Shown: positions 35,357 to 44,900, counted from the stretch's first letter. The stretch is 64,000 nucleotides of DNA from Pseudomonadota bacterium (GCA_021808055.1 JAKBCH010000002.1:33163-97162); one strand, 5' to 3'. The notes: generated by a model not told the origin, from the letters alone. Translations and numbers: made by a program.

Positions 35357-37081
35357 GTGAGTGATGTAAGCCTCCCCGTTGGACAGGATTTAACTGAAAC
35401 CGGCTCTCTGCGTAGAGCCATCGACTGGCGAGGCGCCTTCTGGGTCGCCAGCGGCGTACCGGCTTTGGTGCTGTTTTCCATTGGCGGCATCTCCGCCATG
35501 GTTGGCAACCTGGCCTTCCTGGTTTGGGCGGCCTCCATGCTCATGGGCTTCGTCCAATCCTTCACCTATGCTGAAATTGCCGGGTTGTTTCCAAATAAGT
35601 CAGGCGGTGCCTCGGTTTATGGCGCGGCGGCCTGGGTGCGTTACAGCAAGTTCATTGCGCCGCTTTCGGTCTGGTGCAACTGGTTTGCCTGGTCGCCGGT
35701 GCTTTCCCTGGGCTGCACCATTGCCGCGGCCTATATTCTGAATGCCGTTGCGCCCATCCCCGCGGCCAACTCGCCTGAAGTCATGGCCTGGATCGCGGCG
35801 CATGGCGCGTCTATCGCCGGTGGCCAACAGGCGCAGGTGAACGCTGCCATTGCCGCGCTGACACCCGCCTTGCGGAACTGGACGCTCTTCAGCCACACGC
35901 TCGGGCCTGTCGGTTTTTCCTTTAACGCGACGTTTTTCATCGGCGCGATCATTATGCTGATCACCTTCGCCATCCAGCACCGGGGTATTCTCGGCACCGC
36001 CAATGTGCAGAAGTATATTGGCCTGCTGGTGATCATCCCGATGCTCATCGTCGGCGTGGTGCCTTTGCTCAACGGTGCAGTGCATGCTTCCAGCTTCTCG
36101 CCGCTGGCGCCGCTGAACGCCGCCGCCACCGGGCCGCTGACCGGGCCCTGGCACATCAACAATTGGACGATGATCCTGGGCGCGATGTTCATCGCCGCCT
36201 GGTCCACCTACGGGTTCGAGACGGCGGTGTGCTACACCTCCGAGTTCCGCAACCCGGGCACAGACACCTTCAAGGCAATTTTCTATTCCGGGCTGCTCTG
36301 CCTGGCGCTGTTCATTTTGGTGCCGTTTACCTTCCAGGGCGCGCTCGGCCTGACCGGTATGCTCGACCCCTCCATTGCTTCCGGTGCCGGTGTGGCGGCG
36401 GCGATGGCGCATATGGTCGGTGGCGGCGCGCTGATCAACGCGATCATGGTTATGCTGATGATCCTGGCGCTAATTCTCTCGATCATGACGGCCATGGCCG
36501 GGTCGTCGCGCACGCTCTATCAGGGTTCCGTCGATGGTTGGTTGCCGCGCTACTTATCGTTTGTGAACAAGCATGGCGCGCCCACGCGGGCAATGTGGAC
36601 GGATCTGACTGCGAACCTGTTGTTGCTTGCTGTTGCATCAACTGATGCGACGAGCTTCTTCTTCATCCTCGCGGTTTCGAATGTTGGCTATATCATTTTC
36701 AACTTCCTTAACTTGAATTCTGGTTGGATCCATCGGATGGATTCGGGCTCCACCAACCGCCCATACCGTGCCCCCAACTGGCTGTTGGGGCTGGGCGGTT
36801 TATTTGCCTTCGTGAATGCAATGTTCCTTGGCGCGGGTGCTAAAACCTGGAACCCGGATGCGCTATGGGCGGGTTTTGGTTTTGCCGCTCTTATCCTTCC
36901 AGTCTTTTGCTTCCGGCATTTCCTGCAGGATAAAGGCAAATTTCCAGAACAGATGCTGGAGGACCTGCATGTGGGTGGCTCGGGGGATACTACGACAAAG
37001 CGCGCCGGGTTTCTGCCATATCTCGCGCTGGCGGGTGGTGTTGGCGTGGTTCTGCTCTCCAATTGGTTCTTCCATTTGTAA
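35357..37081 (+). CDS. APC-family permease 2
   Basis: About 574 residues with 12-14 membrane helices, longer than permease 1. APC features are the helix 1 region FWVASGVPALVLFSIGGISA and SFTYAEIAGLFPNKSGGASV in helices 2-3. A loop of about 45 residues between helices 4 and 5 is rich in Ala, Asn and Gln. The GTG at 35357 follows GAGAGGG; an open frame back to 35276 overlaps the promoter region and is rejected. It stands immediately upstream of tdm, so import of TMAO or a related quaternary or methylated amine is plausible but unproven. Confidence 0.83.
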   Translation: MSDVSLPVGQDLTETGSLRRAIDWRGAFWVASGVPALVLFSIGGISAMVGNLAFLVWAASMLMGFVQSFTYAEIAGLFPNKSGGASVYGAAAWVRYSKFIAPLSVWCNWFAWSPVLSLGCTIAAAYILNAVAPIPAANSPEVMAWIAAHGASIAGGQQAQVNAAIAALTPALRNWTLFSHTLGPVGFSFNATFFIGAIIMLITFAIQHRGILGTANVQKYIGLLVIIPMLIVGVVPLLNGAVHASSFSPLAPLNAAATGPLTGPWHINNWTMILGAMFIAAWSTYGFETAVCYTSEFRNPGTDTFKAIFYSGLLCLALFILVPFTFQGALGLTGMLDPSIASGAGVAAAMAHMVGGGALINAIMVMLMILALILSIMTAMAGSSRTLYQGSVDGWLPRYLSFVNKHGAPTRAMWTDLTANLLLLAVASTDATSFFFILAVSNVGYIIFNFLNLNSGWIHRMDSGSTNRPYRAPNWLLGLGGLFAFVNAMFLGAGAKTWNPDALWAGFGFAALILPVFCFRHFLQDKGKFPEQMLEDLHVGGSGDTTTKRAGFLPYLALAGGVGVVLLSNWFFHL

Positions 37082-37096
37082 AAGCCGGTTTGAGGC

Positions 37097-37130
37097 GAAA
37101 CAGGCCAAGGCGCAGATGTTTGCCTGTTTC
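37097..37130. other. Hairpin between permease 2 and tdm
   Basis: GAAACAGGC at 37097-37105 pairs perfectly with GCCTGTTTC at 37122-37130 across a 16-base loop. No T run follows. It may end or attenuate the permease transcript before tdm. Confidence 0.4.
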
Positions 37131-37170
37131 AGAATTTGAACGATAAAAATATAAATCTTTCCAGAAACCA

Positions 37171-39300
37171 GTGGTGCGGCGCGTGCATGAGTTTTTGAAT
37201 TCTGATGGAATAACCGAGACAATTTATCTTCGTGGTGGGGCATCCCTCTCTCTTGCCATGCGCCAGGGTGAGGCGCTGGAGATTGTTGATGAGCAGGGCG
37301 CGCAACCTTGTGAAATCATCGTCGCCGGGAAAGAGCCAAGGCGGGTTCTTGATGAAACATCCTCTCCCGGCGCGTTTTTCCACATGGTGGCAGAGCAGGA
37401 TTATGATGTCTCTGTTTCGGCGCCGGGGCAACCGATGCAGCCACATGAGCAGAGTCCACCAACGGATTTGCGGCTTAACCTGCGGCGGTTAAAAAAATCC
37501 TATCCAACGCCTCTGGCCAAAGTGAAAGCCGAAATTCTGGTTCGGGCCGCCACAGCGCAATCTTACACGGTCGAGGCTGGTGATTATATCCAGATCATCG
37601 ATCTGGAGGGGCAGCAATGCTCAGATTTCCTGGCTTTTGACGCTGTCGCACCGGAACATGAGCTGGATTCAACCACTACCCGCACGTTGGGTGGGCGGAT
37701 TTATCCCGGCCCTGGCCTCTACGCCAAGTTTTTTGATGACCGGATGCTGCCGATGGTGGAGGTCATCCGCGATACATGCGGACGGCACGACACATTCGGT
37801 CTCGCTTGCTTTGCCAAAGCCTATGAGGATGCGGGTTATCCCGGTCATCCGAGTTGTTCGGATAATTTTAACCAGGTACTGGCGGCGTTTGGAATCGCGC
37901 CGCGCCCGGGTTGGCCGGCGATCAATTTTTTCTTCAACACGCAGGTCGCCGGAGATGGCATAATCGTTGCCGATGAAGCCTGGTCTCGCCCTGGCGATTA
38001 CGTGCTGCTGCGCGCCATGCGGGATCTGATCTGTGCCAGCTCCTCCTGCGCGGATGATGTGTTCACGACGAATGGCTATAATCCGACCGATATTCTGATC
38101 CGCGTCTATGATAAGTCTGAAAATTTTTCAAAAGGGATTGCGCATCGCATGACGCCAGACGCTGAGCCGAGACTGAGCCGAGAGAGCGGGTTTCATCCGG
38201 CCACTTCAAAACTCACCCGTAATTTCATAGAAAGTAACGGGTTCTGGTTGCCAACCTGCTTCACTGATGGCGGGGCGGTGGCGGAGTATTATGCCTGTCG
38301 CGAAGATGTGGCGATGATCGATCTTTCGATGCTGCGCAAGTTCGAAATCACCGGGCCGGATGCGGAAGCCTTGCTGGCCGTGGCGATGACGCGCAATATC
38401 CGCAAGCTCGCCATCGGCCAGGTTGTTTATACAGCGTTGTGTTACGAGAATGGCGGCATGATTGATGACGGCACGGTAATGCGCCTCGGCGCCAATAATT
38501 TCCGCTTCATCTGTGGTGCCGATTATTCTGGTGCCTGGCTGCGCGCGCAGGCCGCCAAGCGGGGGTTGCGCGTGTTCATCCGCGCTTCAACGGACCAGTT
38601 GCATAACCTCTCGCTGCAAGGGCCGCGTTCACGAGACTTGCTGGCACCGCTCATTTTTACGCCGCCGACCCAGCCCTCCATCGCCGAGCTGAAATGGTTC
38701 CGCTTCACCATCGCCCGGCTTGGCGGCGCGCAGGGTATTCCGCTGGTTATCTCCCGCACTGGTTACACGGGCGAACTTGGTTATGAAATCTGGGTGCATC
38801 CCAGCAACGCGGTAACATTGTGGAACGCTTTGGCCGAGGCTGGCGCGCAGCCCATGGGGCTTGAGGCGCTGAACATGCTGCGTATTGAAGCCGGGCTGAT
38901 TCTCGCCGGTCATGAATTTTCAGACGAGACCGATCCGTTTGAAGCAGGCATCGGCTTTGCGGTGGCTGATCGGGAAGAGGATTTCATCGGCCGGGATGCG
39001 CTGCGCCGACGCGCGGCGAACCCGCTGCGTAAGCTGGTCGGGCTGCTGATTGAGGGGAACGAGCCGGTTCATCATGGTGATTGCGTGCACAACGCGCGCG
39101 CGCAAATCGGCGTGGTCACCAGTGCCGTGCGCTCGCCCGTGCTGCACCAATCCATCGCATTGGCCAGGGTGGATGCCTATTATGCAGAGCTTGGAACCGC
39201 AGTTGAGATCGGCAAGTTGGATGGCCAGCAGCGGCGCTTAAAAGCCACGGTTGTTCGTTTTCCGCATTATGACCCTGATAAATCCAGAGTCCGGGCGTGA
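37171..39300 (+). CDS. tdm: Trimethylamine N-oxide demethylase (DUF1989 + GcvT fusion)
   Basis: 709 residues in two parts. The N-terminal DUF1989 region (about 1-300) includes GDYIQIIDLEGQQCSDFLAF and SSSCADDVFTTNGYNPTDIL. The C-terminal folate-binding aminomethyltransferase domain (about 345-705) includes LSLQGPRSRDLL and VISRTGYTGELGYEIW. This domain pair is that of Tdm from Methylocella silvestris, which splits TMAO to dimethylamine and formaldehyde; the folate domain may trap the C1 unit. dmmDABC follows and tmm is convergent, which makes the assignment firm. The start is a GTG pair at 37171/37174 without a clear ribosome site. Confidence 0.88.
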   Translation: MVRRVHEFLNSDGITETIYLRGGASLSLAMRQGEALEIVDEQGAQPCEIIVAGKEPRRVLDETSSPGAFFHMVAEQDYDVSVSAPGQPMQPHEQSPPTDLRLNLRRLKKSYPTPLAKVKAEILVRAATAQSYTVEAGDYIQIIDLEGQQCSDFLAFDAVAPEHELDSTTTRTLGGRIYPGPGLYAKFFDDRMLPMVEVIRDTCGRHDTFGLACFAKAYEDAGYPGHPSCSDNFNQVLAAFGIAPRPGWPAINFFFNTQVAGDGIIVADEAWSRPGDYVLLRAMRDLICASSSCADDVFTTNGYNPTDILIRVYDKSENFSKGIAHRMTPDAEPRLSRESGFHPATSKLTRNFIESNGFWLPTCFTDGGAVAEYYACREDVAMIDLSMLRKFEITGPDAEALLAVAMTRNIRKLAIGQVVYTALCYENGGMIDDGTVMRLGANNFRFICGADYSGAWLRAQAAKRGLRVFIRASTDQLHNLSLQGPRSRDLLAPLIFTPPTQPSIAELKWFRFTIARLGGAQGIPLVISRTGYTGELGYEIWVHPSNAVTLWNALAEAGAQPMGLEALNMLRIEAGLILAGHEFSDETDPFEAGIGFAVADREEDFIGRDALRRRAANPLRKLVGLLIEGNEPVHHGDCVHNARAQIGVVTSAVRSPVLHQSIALARVDAYYAELGTAVEIGKLDGQQRRLKATVVRFPHYDPDKSRVRA

Positions 39301-39332
39301 AGCCTGTGTGGCGACCGGTTGCAAACTTTGCG

Positions 39333-39361
39333 TTGACAGAGTGATTTCTCTTAAATTATCT
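39333..39361 (+). promoter_or_regulatory. Possible housekeeping promoter for dmmDABC
   Basis: TTGACA at 39333-39338 is a perfect -35 box; TTATCT follows after 17 bases as a poor -10. It sits in the 199-base gap between tdm and dmmD, which otherwise has no gene. It suggests dmmDABC can be expressed separately from tdm. Confidence 0.4.
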
Positions 39362-39499
39362 TCAATTCTTAAAAGGAATTTTTTGGACAAGAATTTCGGG
39401 GACTATTACTTGGCGGCGGGCCGAGCAGAAGATTTTCAGAAAAGCTCGCCCCCACGCCGCGCATGATTTTGGGTCATTGTTAGAGAAAAAGGTTCACGC

Positions 39500-40621
39500 A
39501 TGACACGTTCCTGGCGCAACGCCATTCTCGCTTCTCGCCACCGTGCCCTCGGCTCTAACCTTGAAGACTGGAACGGCATGCCCACAGCCTGGAGCTATGC
39601 GCATGATGTGCAAGAGGATCATGTTACCATCCGCACCAAGGCGGGGTTGATGGACGTATCCGGGCTGAAGAAAATACATCTGCATGGGCCGCATGCCTCT
39701 GGTGTGCTGGATTATCTCACCACCCGGGATGTATCAAAAATCACGCCGGGCAAATCCGCCTATGCTTGCTTTCTGAACGAGGCCGGGAAGTTCATCGATG
39801 ACGGTATTCTCTACCGCACCGGGCCGAATAGCTGGTTCGTGGTGCATGGCTCTGGTGCGGCACACCAGGCGCTGGCCCAGGCTTGCTATGGCCGCAACGT
39901 GACGATGTTGTTTGACGACGATCTGCTCGACCTCTCCCTGCAAGGCCCGCTGGCGGTTGATTATCTGGCCAGGCACGTGCCAGGCATCCGTGATCTCAAA
40001 TATTTTGCTCATATGGGCGCAACATTGTTTGGCAAGCCGGTGATGATCTCCCGCACCGGTTATACCGGCGAGCGGGGCTATGAGATTTTCTGCAAGGCGG
40101 AGGATGCCGGGCTGGTCTGGGATACCATTCTGGAGGAAGGCAAGGAGATGGGCATTACCCCTTGCGCCTTCACAGCACTCGATTTGCTGCGCACGGAAAG
40201 TTATCTGCTGTTCTACCCCTATGATAATTCCGAGATGTATCCGTTCGAACATGAAGGCCCCGGTGATACGCTGTGGGAGCTGGGGCTGGATTTCACCGTC
40301 AGCCCTGGCAAAACCGGCTTCCGCGGGGCTGAAGAGCATTACCGGCTGAAGGGCAAGGAGCGGTTCAAGATCTTTGGCCTGTTGCTGGAGAGCGATAAAG
40401 CCGCCGCGCCGGGCGATGTTGTTGAGGCCGGTGGTAAGAAGGTGGGCGTTGTGACCTGCCCGATGATCTCTACCCTCACCGGGAAATCAATGGCTATCGC
40501 GCGGTTGGATGTGCCCGTGGCGGTGCACGGCACCAAGCTGTTGGTGGGCGGTGTGCCAGCCATTGCCCATGCGCTGCCTTTTGACGACCCAAAGAAGGCC
40601 AAGCGCACGGCGGTGGGCTGA
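39500..40621 (+). CDS. dmmD: Dimethylamine monooxygenase subunit DmmD (GcvT-like)
   Basis: 373 residues of folate-binding GcvT fold. Motifs include VDYLARHVPGIRDLKYF, MISRTGYTGERGYEIF and the early MDVSGLKKIHLHGP. In the dmmDABC system and in heme-dependent oxidative N-demethylase this subunit takes up the released formaldehyde onto tetrahydrofolate. It shares local motifs with the C-terminal half of Tdm (LSLQGP, ISRTGYTGE), so the two are paralogous. AAAGG lies nine bases before the ATG. The stop overlaps the dmmA start by one base. Confidence 0.87.
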   Translation: MTRSWRNAILASRHRALGSNLEDWNGMPTAWSYAHDVQEDHVTIRTKAGLMDVSGLKKIHLHGPHASGVLDYLTTRDVSKITPGKSAYACFLNEAGKFIDDGILYRTGPNSWFVVHGSGAAHQALAQACYGRNVTMLFDDDLLDLSLQGPLAVDYLARHVPGIRDLKYFAHMGATLFGKPVMISRTGYTGERGYEIFCKAEDAGLVWDTILEEGKEMGITPCAFTALDLLRTESYLLFYPYDNSEMYPFEHEGPGDTLWELGLDFTVSPGKTGFRGAEEHYRLKGKERFKIFGLLLESDKAAAPGDVVEAGGKKVGVVTCPMISTLTGKSMAIARLDVPVAVHGTKLLVGGVPAIAHALPFDDPKKAKRTAVG

Positions 40622-41175
40622 TGAATAAAAGCCGTCCGGTTTATGCGCCGTTCAAGCTGGACCCGTCGGGTGTCACGCATCTTGTTGTCACCAGCCTGGC
40701 AGCGCCCCCGCCGGAGTTGGGACATGATTTGAGCGCGATGGAAATCTGGACCGTGGCCCATGCCGGGCCCGGAATGCCGGCGCCAGCGGCAGGGCTTCTG
40801 CGCCCGTTCCGCTCCCGCACGGAATTGCTGGCGCAGCTCGAACACAGGCTGGCACGGGGCACGATCGGGCTGCGGCTTTATGCCATCGGCTCGGAAGCCT
40901 TCATCTGGGACGCGGCGAACATCGCCACCGCCGCCGGTTTGGGCCATGGGGAGGTTTTCCTGCATCAAGCGGGGCCGAAGCTCAGGCGCGTCTATTGCAC
41001 CCATTGTCGCACGATAATCGAGGATGTGGCGATAAACCTCGTGCCTTGCCCGGTCTGCGAAGCACATCTTTCAGTGCGCGACCATTTCTCGCGCCGCTTG
41101 GCGGCGTTCATGGGGGTGAAGGTGGATGCGGAGGTGCCGGGTGAAATGCCGGTGCCGGAGGAATTTACCACATGA
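40621..41175 (+). CDS. dmmA: Dimethylamine monooxygenase subunit DmmA
   Basis: 184 residues. The C-terminal half has a zinc-ribbon or rubredoxin-like pair of CxxC motifs: YCTHC at about residues 124-128 and CPVC at about 143-146, followed by VRDHFSRRLAAFMGV. The N-terminal half has the PVYAPFKLDPSGVTHLVV start seen in DmmA-type proteins. Position second in the conserved D-A-B-C order supports the call. Its exact role in electron or substrate handling in the complex is not settled. Confidence 0.82.
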   Translation: MNKSRPVYAPFKLDPSGVTHLVVTSLAAPPPELGHDLSAMEIWTVAHAGPGMPAPAAGLLRPFRSRTELLAQLEHRLARGTIGLRLYAIGSEAFIWDAANIATAAGLGHGEVFLHQAGPKLRRVYCTHCRTIIEDVAINLVPCPVCEAHLSVRDHFSRRLAAFMGVKVDAEVPGEMPVPEEFTT

Positions 41176-42074
41176 AATTGGCCATTACCGCCATAGAGAG
41201 CTTGTCGCCCGGGTTAAAGCGTTTCACCTTTGCCGGGCAGGCATTGCCCTGGGCGGGGCCGGGCTCACATCTGGTGTTGGAAATTCCAGACGGCGAGCGC
41301 CCGCGGAAAAATGCCTATTCGCTGATTGCGGCACCCGATGGCGCCTACAGAATCGTCGTGCGCCGGGTGGCGCGTTCGCGCGGCGGCTCGCATTGGCTGC
41401 ACGACCATGCCAAGCTGGGCGACGTGCTGGAGGTGCAGGTGCCGCAGAATTTCTTTAACCCGCCCCGCAGCGCCAAGCGCCATTTGTTGTTGTCAGCCGG
41501 TATCGGCATCACGCCGTTTCTTGCCTATCTGCAAGTTCCTGGCCTTACCTATGAGCTGCACCATTGCTGCAAGCCGGAAGAGGCGCACAGCTTCCGCGCC
41601 TTGCTGCCGCAGGGTGCTAACGCCGTGTTGCACACCAGCCGCGAGGCGTTGAACCTGCACGGGCTGCTGGCACGGCAGAAGCTGGATACGCATCTTTCCA
41701 TCTGTGGGCCAGAAGGTTTTATGGATGACGCAATCGCGGCGGCGAAATCGCTCGGTTGGCCGGCTGCAAAAATCCATCTGGAGAGTTTCGGCAGCAGCAA
41801 TTGGGGCCAGGCCTTCTCCGTGCGGCTGCAACGCTCCGGCATCACTGTGAATGTCAGGCCGGGGGAATCGGTTTTGGAGGCGCTGGAAACCGCCGGGTTG
41901 AATCCGGCTTGCCTGTGCCGGGGCGGCGCCTGTGGCGAATGCCGGATGGAGGTGCTTGAAGGCACGCCGGAACATCATGACCATTATTTGACGGAAGCTG
42001 AAAAAGCCTCTGGAAAATCGATAATGATCTGCGTCTCGCGCGCTTCTACCCCTGAACTCGTGCTGGATTTTTGA
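41172..42074 (+). CDS. dmmB: Dimethylamine monooxygenase reductase subunit DmmB
   Basis: 300 residues: a ferredoxin-NADP reductase-like flavin and NAD(P)H domain (about 1-215, with NAYSLIAAPDGAYRIVVRR and LLLSAGIGITPFLAYL) fused to a C-terminal plant-type [2Fe-2S] ferredoxin. Cluster ligands are Cys249, Cys254, Cys257 and Cys287 in LCRGGACGEC and IMICVSR. It passes electrons from NAD(P)H to the heme subunit. It overlaps dmmA by four bases and ends three bases before dmmC. Confidence 0.9.
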   Translation: MKLAITAIESLSPGLKRFTFAGQALPWAGPGSHLVLEIPDGERPRKNAYSLIAAPDGAYRIVVRRVARSRGGSHWLHDHAKLGDVLEVQVPQNFFNPPRSAKRHLLLSAGIGITPFLAYLQVPGLTYELHHCCKPEEAHSFRALLPQGANAVLHTSREALNLHGLLARQKLDTHLSICGPEGFMDDAIAAAKSLGWPAAKIHLESFGSSNWGQAFSVRLQRSGITVNVRPGESVLEALETAGLNPACLCRGGACGECRMEVLEGTPEHHDHYLTEAEKASGKSIMICVSRASTPELVLDF

Positions 42075-42077
42075 ACC

Positions 42078-43133
42078 ATGGACCTTAACCTTAAACCCGC
42101 CGAAAGTTTCCGCGACGATTACAGCTTTGCCAATTCCGGGGAGGCGATTCTGCGCTTTCCGTTTCCCTTCGCGGAAGACGCCTACATGTATTCAGTGAAC
42201 ATTGAACCGCATGTGCGCGGCGGGCCGACCCCGGCGTTTGACGCCGTGTTCGACCTTGATGAGCATTACGTGGGCGACATGGCAGACCGCGCTTTGGTGC
42301 TGCAGGAAGACCCGCTGCGCTGCCAGGTTTTGCCACATATGATGGAGGCGGAGTGGGACACGCTGGAATTGCTGATGCAGAGCCTGGCGCTGGATTATCC
42401 GCAACACTTCACGCTCAACAAAAATGCCGATGAATGGCGCTGGGTGAACCGCCCGCTGGGCATTGACCAGCATTTTATCTTTGGCAAACCCGAAACTCTG
42501 CCTTGCCCGCCGTTTGAATATATCACCCGCCAGGTGCAGGGTGATTTTTCTTTGCAGGACCAGAGGGATAATAACCTCTTCATGGATGGCGGTATGATCA
42601 CATCGCAAGCCGACTGGTCACTGAATTTTGACATCGGCATGTCCTTCCATGAATGGCATGGCCCGGTGCCAGTGGCGCATGAATTGGGTGTGTTCGACCG
42701 CGCCTTGGCTTTTCTGTTACGCCTGCAACATGGCAAGCCGGTGCGGCGGTTGAACTGGACACTCACGCCCAACCCGCGCCTTGATACCTCGCCAGAGAAT
42801 TATCCCGTCTGGGGGCCGGAGCGCGCGACGATTACGCCGGAGAATATCGGCCATCGCATGTGCTTGCGGGTTGAGTTGCAAACTTTGACGCGTTTGCCAA
42901 GATCAAACGCGATCCTGTTCGGCATTCGCGGTTATCTCATCCGGCTTGAGGAACTGGTGCGCGTGAAGAAATGGGCCGTTAGGCTTCACCGCGTGCTGCG
43001 CGACCTGCACCCTGAAATTGCCGAATACAAGGGCAGCGCCCGTTATCGTCAGATGATTGTGGATTATCTGGCCCCGTTTGATGACGGGCGCGTTCTCAAT
43101 TCGGGTATCGCACCGGAGCAGGATAGCATTTAA
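42078..43133 (+). CDS. dmmC: Dimethylamine monooxygenase heme subunit DmmC (oxidative N-demethylase alpha)
   Basis: 351 residues of the DUF3445 family, now known as heme-dependent oxidative N-demethylase alpha, a PAS-fold protein that binds heme and oxidises a secondary amine. Family segments are WDTLELLMQSLALDYPQHF, WRWVNRPLGIDQHFIFG, VQGDFSLQDQRDNNLFMDGG, and the late LRVELQTLTRLPRSNAILFG. It catalyses dimethylamine to methylamine plus formaldehyde with O2. Last gene of the operon, followed by a strong terminator. Confidence 0.88.
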   Translation: MDLNLKPAESFRDDYSFANSGEAILRFPFPFAEDAYMYSVNIEPHVRGGPTPAFDAVFDLDEHYVGDMADRALVLQEDPLRCQVLPHMMEAEWDTLELLMQSLALDYPQHFTLNKNADEWRWVNRPLGIDQHFIFGKPETLPCPPFEYITRQVQGDFSLQDQRDNNLFMDGGMITSQADWSLNFDIGMSFHEWHGPVPVAHELGVFDRALAFLLRLQHGKPVRRLNWTLTPNPRLDTSPENYPVWGPERATITPENIGHRMCLRVELQTLTRLPRSNAILFGIRGYLIRLEELVRVKKWAVRLHRVLRDLHPEIAEYKGSARYRQMIVDYLAPFDDGRVLNSGIAPEQDSI

Positions 43134-43147
43134 AAAACCTGAAACCG

Positions 43148-43174
43148 AAAAGCCGCCCTTTCGGGCGGCTTTTT
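43148..43174. terminator. Bidirectional terminator between dmmC and tmm
   Basis: AAAAGCCGCCC pairs with GGGCGGCTTTT around a TTTC loop, with A-rich and T-rich flanks on both sides. It ends both convergent transcripts of the amine island. Confidence 0.93.
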
Positions 43175-43178
43175 CATT

Positions 43179-44522
43179 TTAATGATTGGCCAGAAAGGAC
43201 TCCAGGCTATCATCTTTCTGGTCCATCCACGGCGTATGCAGGGGTGGTGCCATATTCCCGGTAATCACGGAGGGGAAACTGTGATGACGGTAGGTCAGCA
43301 CATCTTCTTCCTTGTGATGTTTCCATTCCTTGAACTGTTCAGCCATGACCTCAGGTTTGAAATCCGGGTAATCGCTGAGGCCCAGCAGGTCGCGGATATA
43401 GGCGCATTGGAAATCGATATCTTCCGAGGCGTTGGCTGTGGATTGCTCGCGTTCACGATAAGCCTGGCTGTCGGCCTGCATTTCTTCCAGAGAAGGAAGT
43501 GCTGCCTTGCCTAAAATGACGTCACGGGCATACCAAGCCTGGGCATCGAACATGTTAAAAGTATAATATTGGTCCTGCATGCCGAGGTAAAACAGTTTCG
43601 GGTTTTTCTCCCACACCACGCCTTTATATAACCCCAGCGGCCAGAGTCGGTTATTGGTTTTAAGCCGCATGTCGTCTGGCAGGAACGGAAAGTGATGCTG
43701 GTAGCCGGTGCAGAGAATCACGGCGTCCACCTCTTTGGTGGTGCCATCTTTAAAATGCGCTGTTTTGCCTTCAATTTTCAGAAGTAGCGGCACTTCGGAG
43801 AAAGCCGCCGGAAAGGCAAAGCCCATCGGTTTGGTCCGGTAAGAGAATGTGATCTCTTTGGCGCCGTATTTATAGCATTGCGTACCGATATCCTCGGACG
43901 AATAAGAGCTGCCGATGCAGAGCACGCGCTTATCTGTAAACTCGGCGGCGTCACGGAAATCATGCGCGTGCAGCACGCGGCCAGGAAACTTCTCCAGCCC
44001 CGGAAACTCAGGGACATTCGGCGTCGAAAAATGTCCGGATGAGACGACGACATAATCGAACACTTCGGAATAAAGATGGTCATTCACCAGGTCGCGCACG
44101 GTTACGGTGAATTTACCCGTTGCATCGTTATACTCAACATTCCGTACGGGAGAGCGAAAGCGGATATAGCGGCGCAGATTGCCTTTTTTGACGCGCCCAA
44201 CAATATAATCCCACAGCACCGCGCGCGGCGGGTAAGAGGGGATGGGTCGGCCAAAATGCTCCTCGAAGGAATAATCTGCGAATTCCAGCGCTTCCTTAGG
44301 GCCGTTGGACCATAAATAACGGTACATCGAGCCATGCACAGGCTCGCCATATTCATCCAGCCCGGTTCGCCAGGTGTAATTCCATATTCCGCCCCAATCC
44401 GCCTGTTTTTCGAAACAGACGATATCCGGCAGCTCGATGCCTTGTTTTTCTGCGGCTTCAAAAGCCCGCAACTGCGCCAATCCGCTTGGTCCGGCGCCAA
44501 TAATCGCAACGCGAGGCTTCAT
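43179..44522 (-). CDS. tmm: Trimethylamine monooxygenase (bacterial FMO)
   Basis: 447 residues, the usual Tmm length. FAD motif GAGPSGL at 9-15, the flavin monooxygenase fingerprint [11 protein letters not shown] at 179-189, and the NADPH motif GSSYSSED at 204-211 with Tyr at 207, the residue reported as important in Roseovarius Tmm. The stretch [15 protein letters not shown] is characteristic of Tmm and not of Baeyer-Villiger enzymes. It oxidises trimethylamine to TMAO with NADPH and O2, feeding Tdm on the opposite strand. Some Tmm enzymes also oxidise dimethyl sulfide. Confidence 0.93.
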   Translation of the reverse strand: MKPRVAIIGAGPSGLAQLRAFEAAEKQGIELPDIVCFEKQADWGGIWNYTWRTGLDEYGEPVHGSMYRYLWSNGPKEALEFADYSFEEHFGRPIPSYPPRAVLWDYIVGRVKKGNLRRYIRFRSPVRNVEYNDATGKFTVTVRDLVNDHLYSEVFDYVVVSSGHFSTPNVPEFPGLEKFPGRVLHAHDFRDAAEFTDKRVLCIGSSYSSEDIGTQCYKYGAKEITFSYRTKPMGFAFPAAFSEVPLLLKIEGKTAHFKDGTTKEVDAVILCTGYQHHFPFLPDDMRLKTNNRLWPLGLYKGVVWEKNPKLFYLGMQDQYYTFNMFDAQAWYARDVILGKAALPSLEEMQADSQAYREREQSTANASEDIDFQCAYIRDLLGLSDYPDFKPEVMAEQFKEWKHHKEEDVLTYRHHSFPSVITGNMAPPLHTPWMDQKDDSLESFLANH

Positions 44523-44900
44523 GCTCGTCCTTTATTGTAAATGAGGGGTAGGGAAGGTAGCCATGAGACAATGTTGAAATTCATGCAGCCCTGCAGTTCT
44601 GCCCGAAAACATACTTGAAGTGTTTCTTTGCTGAGTAGGATATAAAAATCACCGGGTAACAGCAATAGAAATATTGACCTTTAAGAAAAAAGAATGCGTC
44701 AAGAGAAATGAGAGGGCCAATCGTTTCCTGCCAAACAGGGGTTGAAAAGGGCAGCATTTTGGAGCCCAGCGCGAAACAATATTGGCGAGATTGTCTGCCC
44801 TGGCGCTGTCTGATAGTCTTCCCCATGGCACAGAAGCGTCTTTGGGGTGTGTAAGCGGGGTTCGGTATGACAAAACTGATGATCGAATTGAAGGATCTGC
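44523..44900. other. 378-base gap upstream of tmm
   Basis: AT-rich, non-coding. It must hold the tmm promoter (minus strand), but I find no convincing -35/-10 pair. A GG-N10-GC arrangement exists at 44753-44768 on the minus strand, more than 230 bases from tmm and with a poor -24 block. No RNA gene is recognisable. Confidence 0.6.

Noticed and set aside
37103..37123. Sigma-54-like site before tdm
   Set aside because: GG and GC are 11 bases apart, one too many; a similar off-by-one occurs before dmmD near 39317.
39251..39466. 71-residue open frame between tdm and dmmD
   Set aside because: Half of it is a shadow of the tdm end; the rest is the dmmD promoter region.
44753..44768. GG-N10-GC arrangement facing tmm
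   Set aside because: The -24 block is TGGGCT rather than TGGCAC and it is over 230 bases from the start codon.
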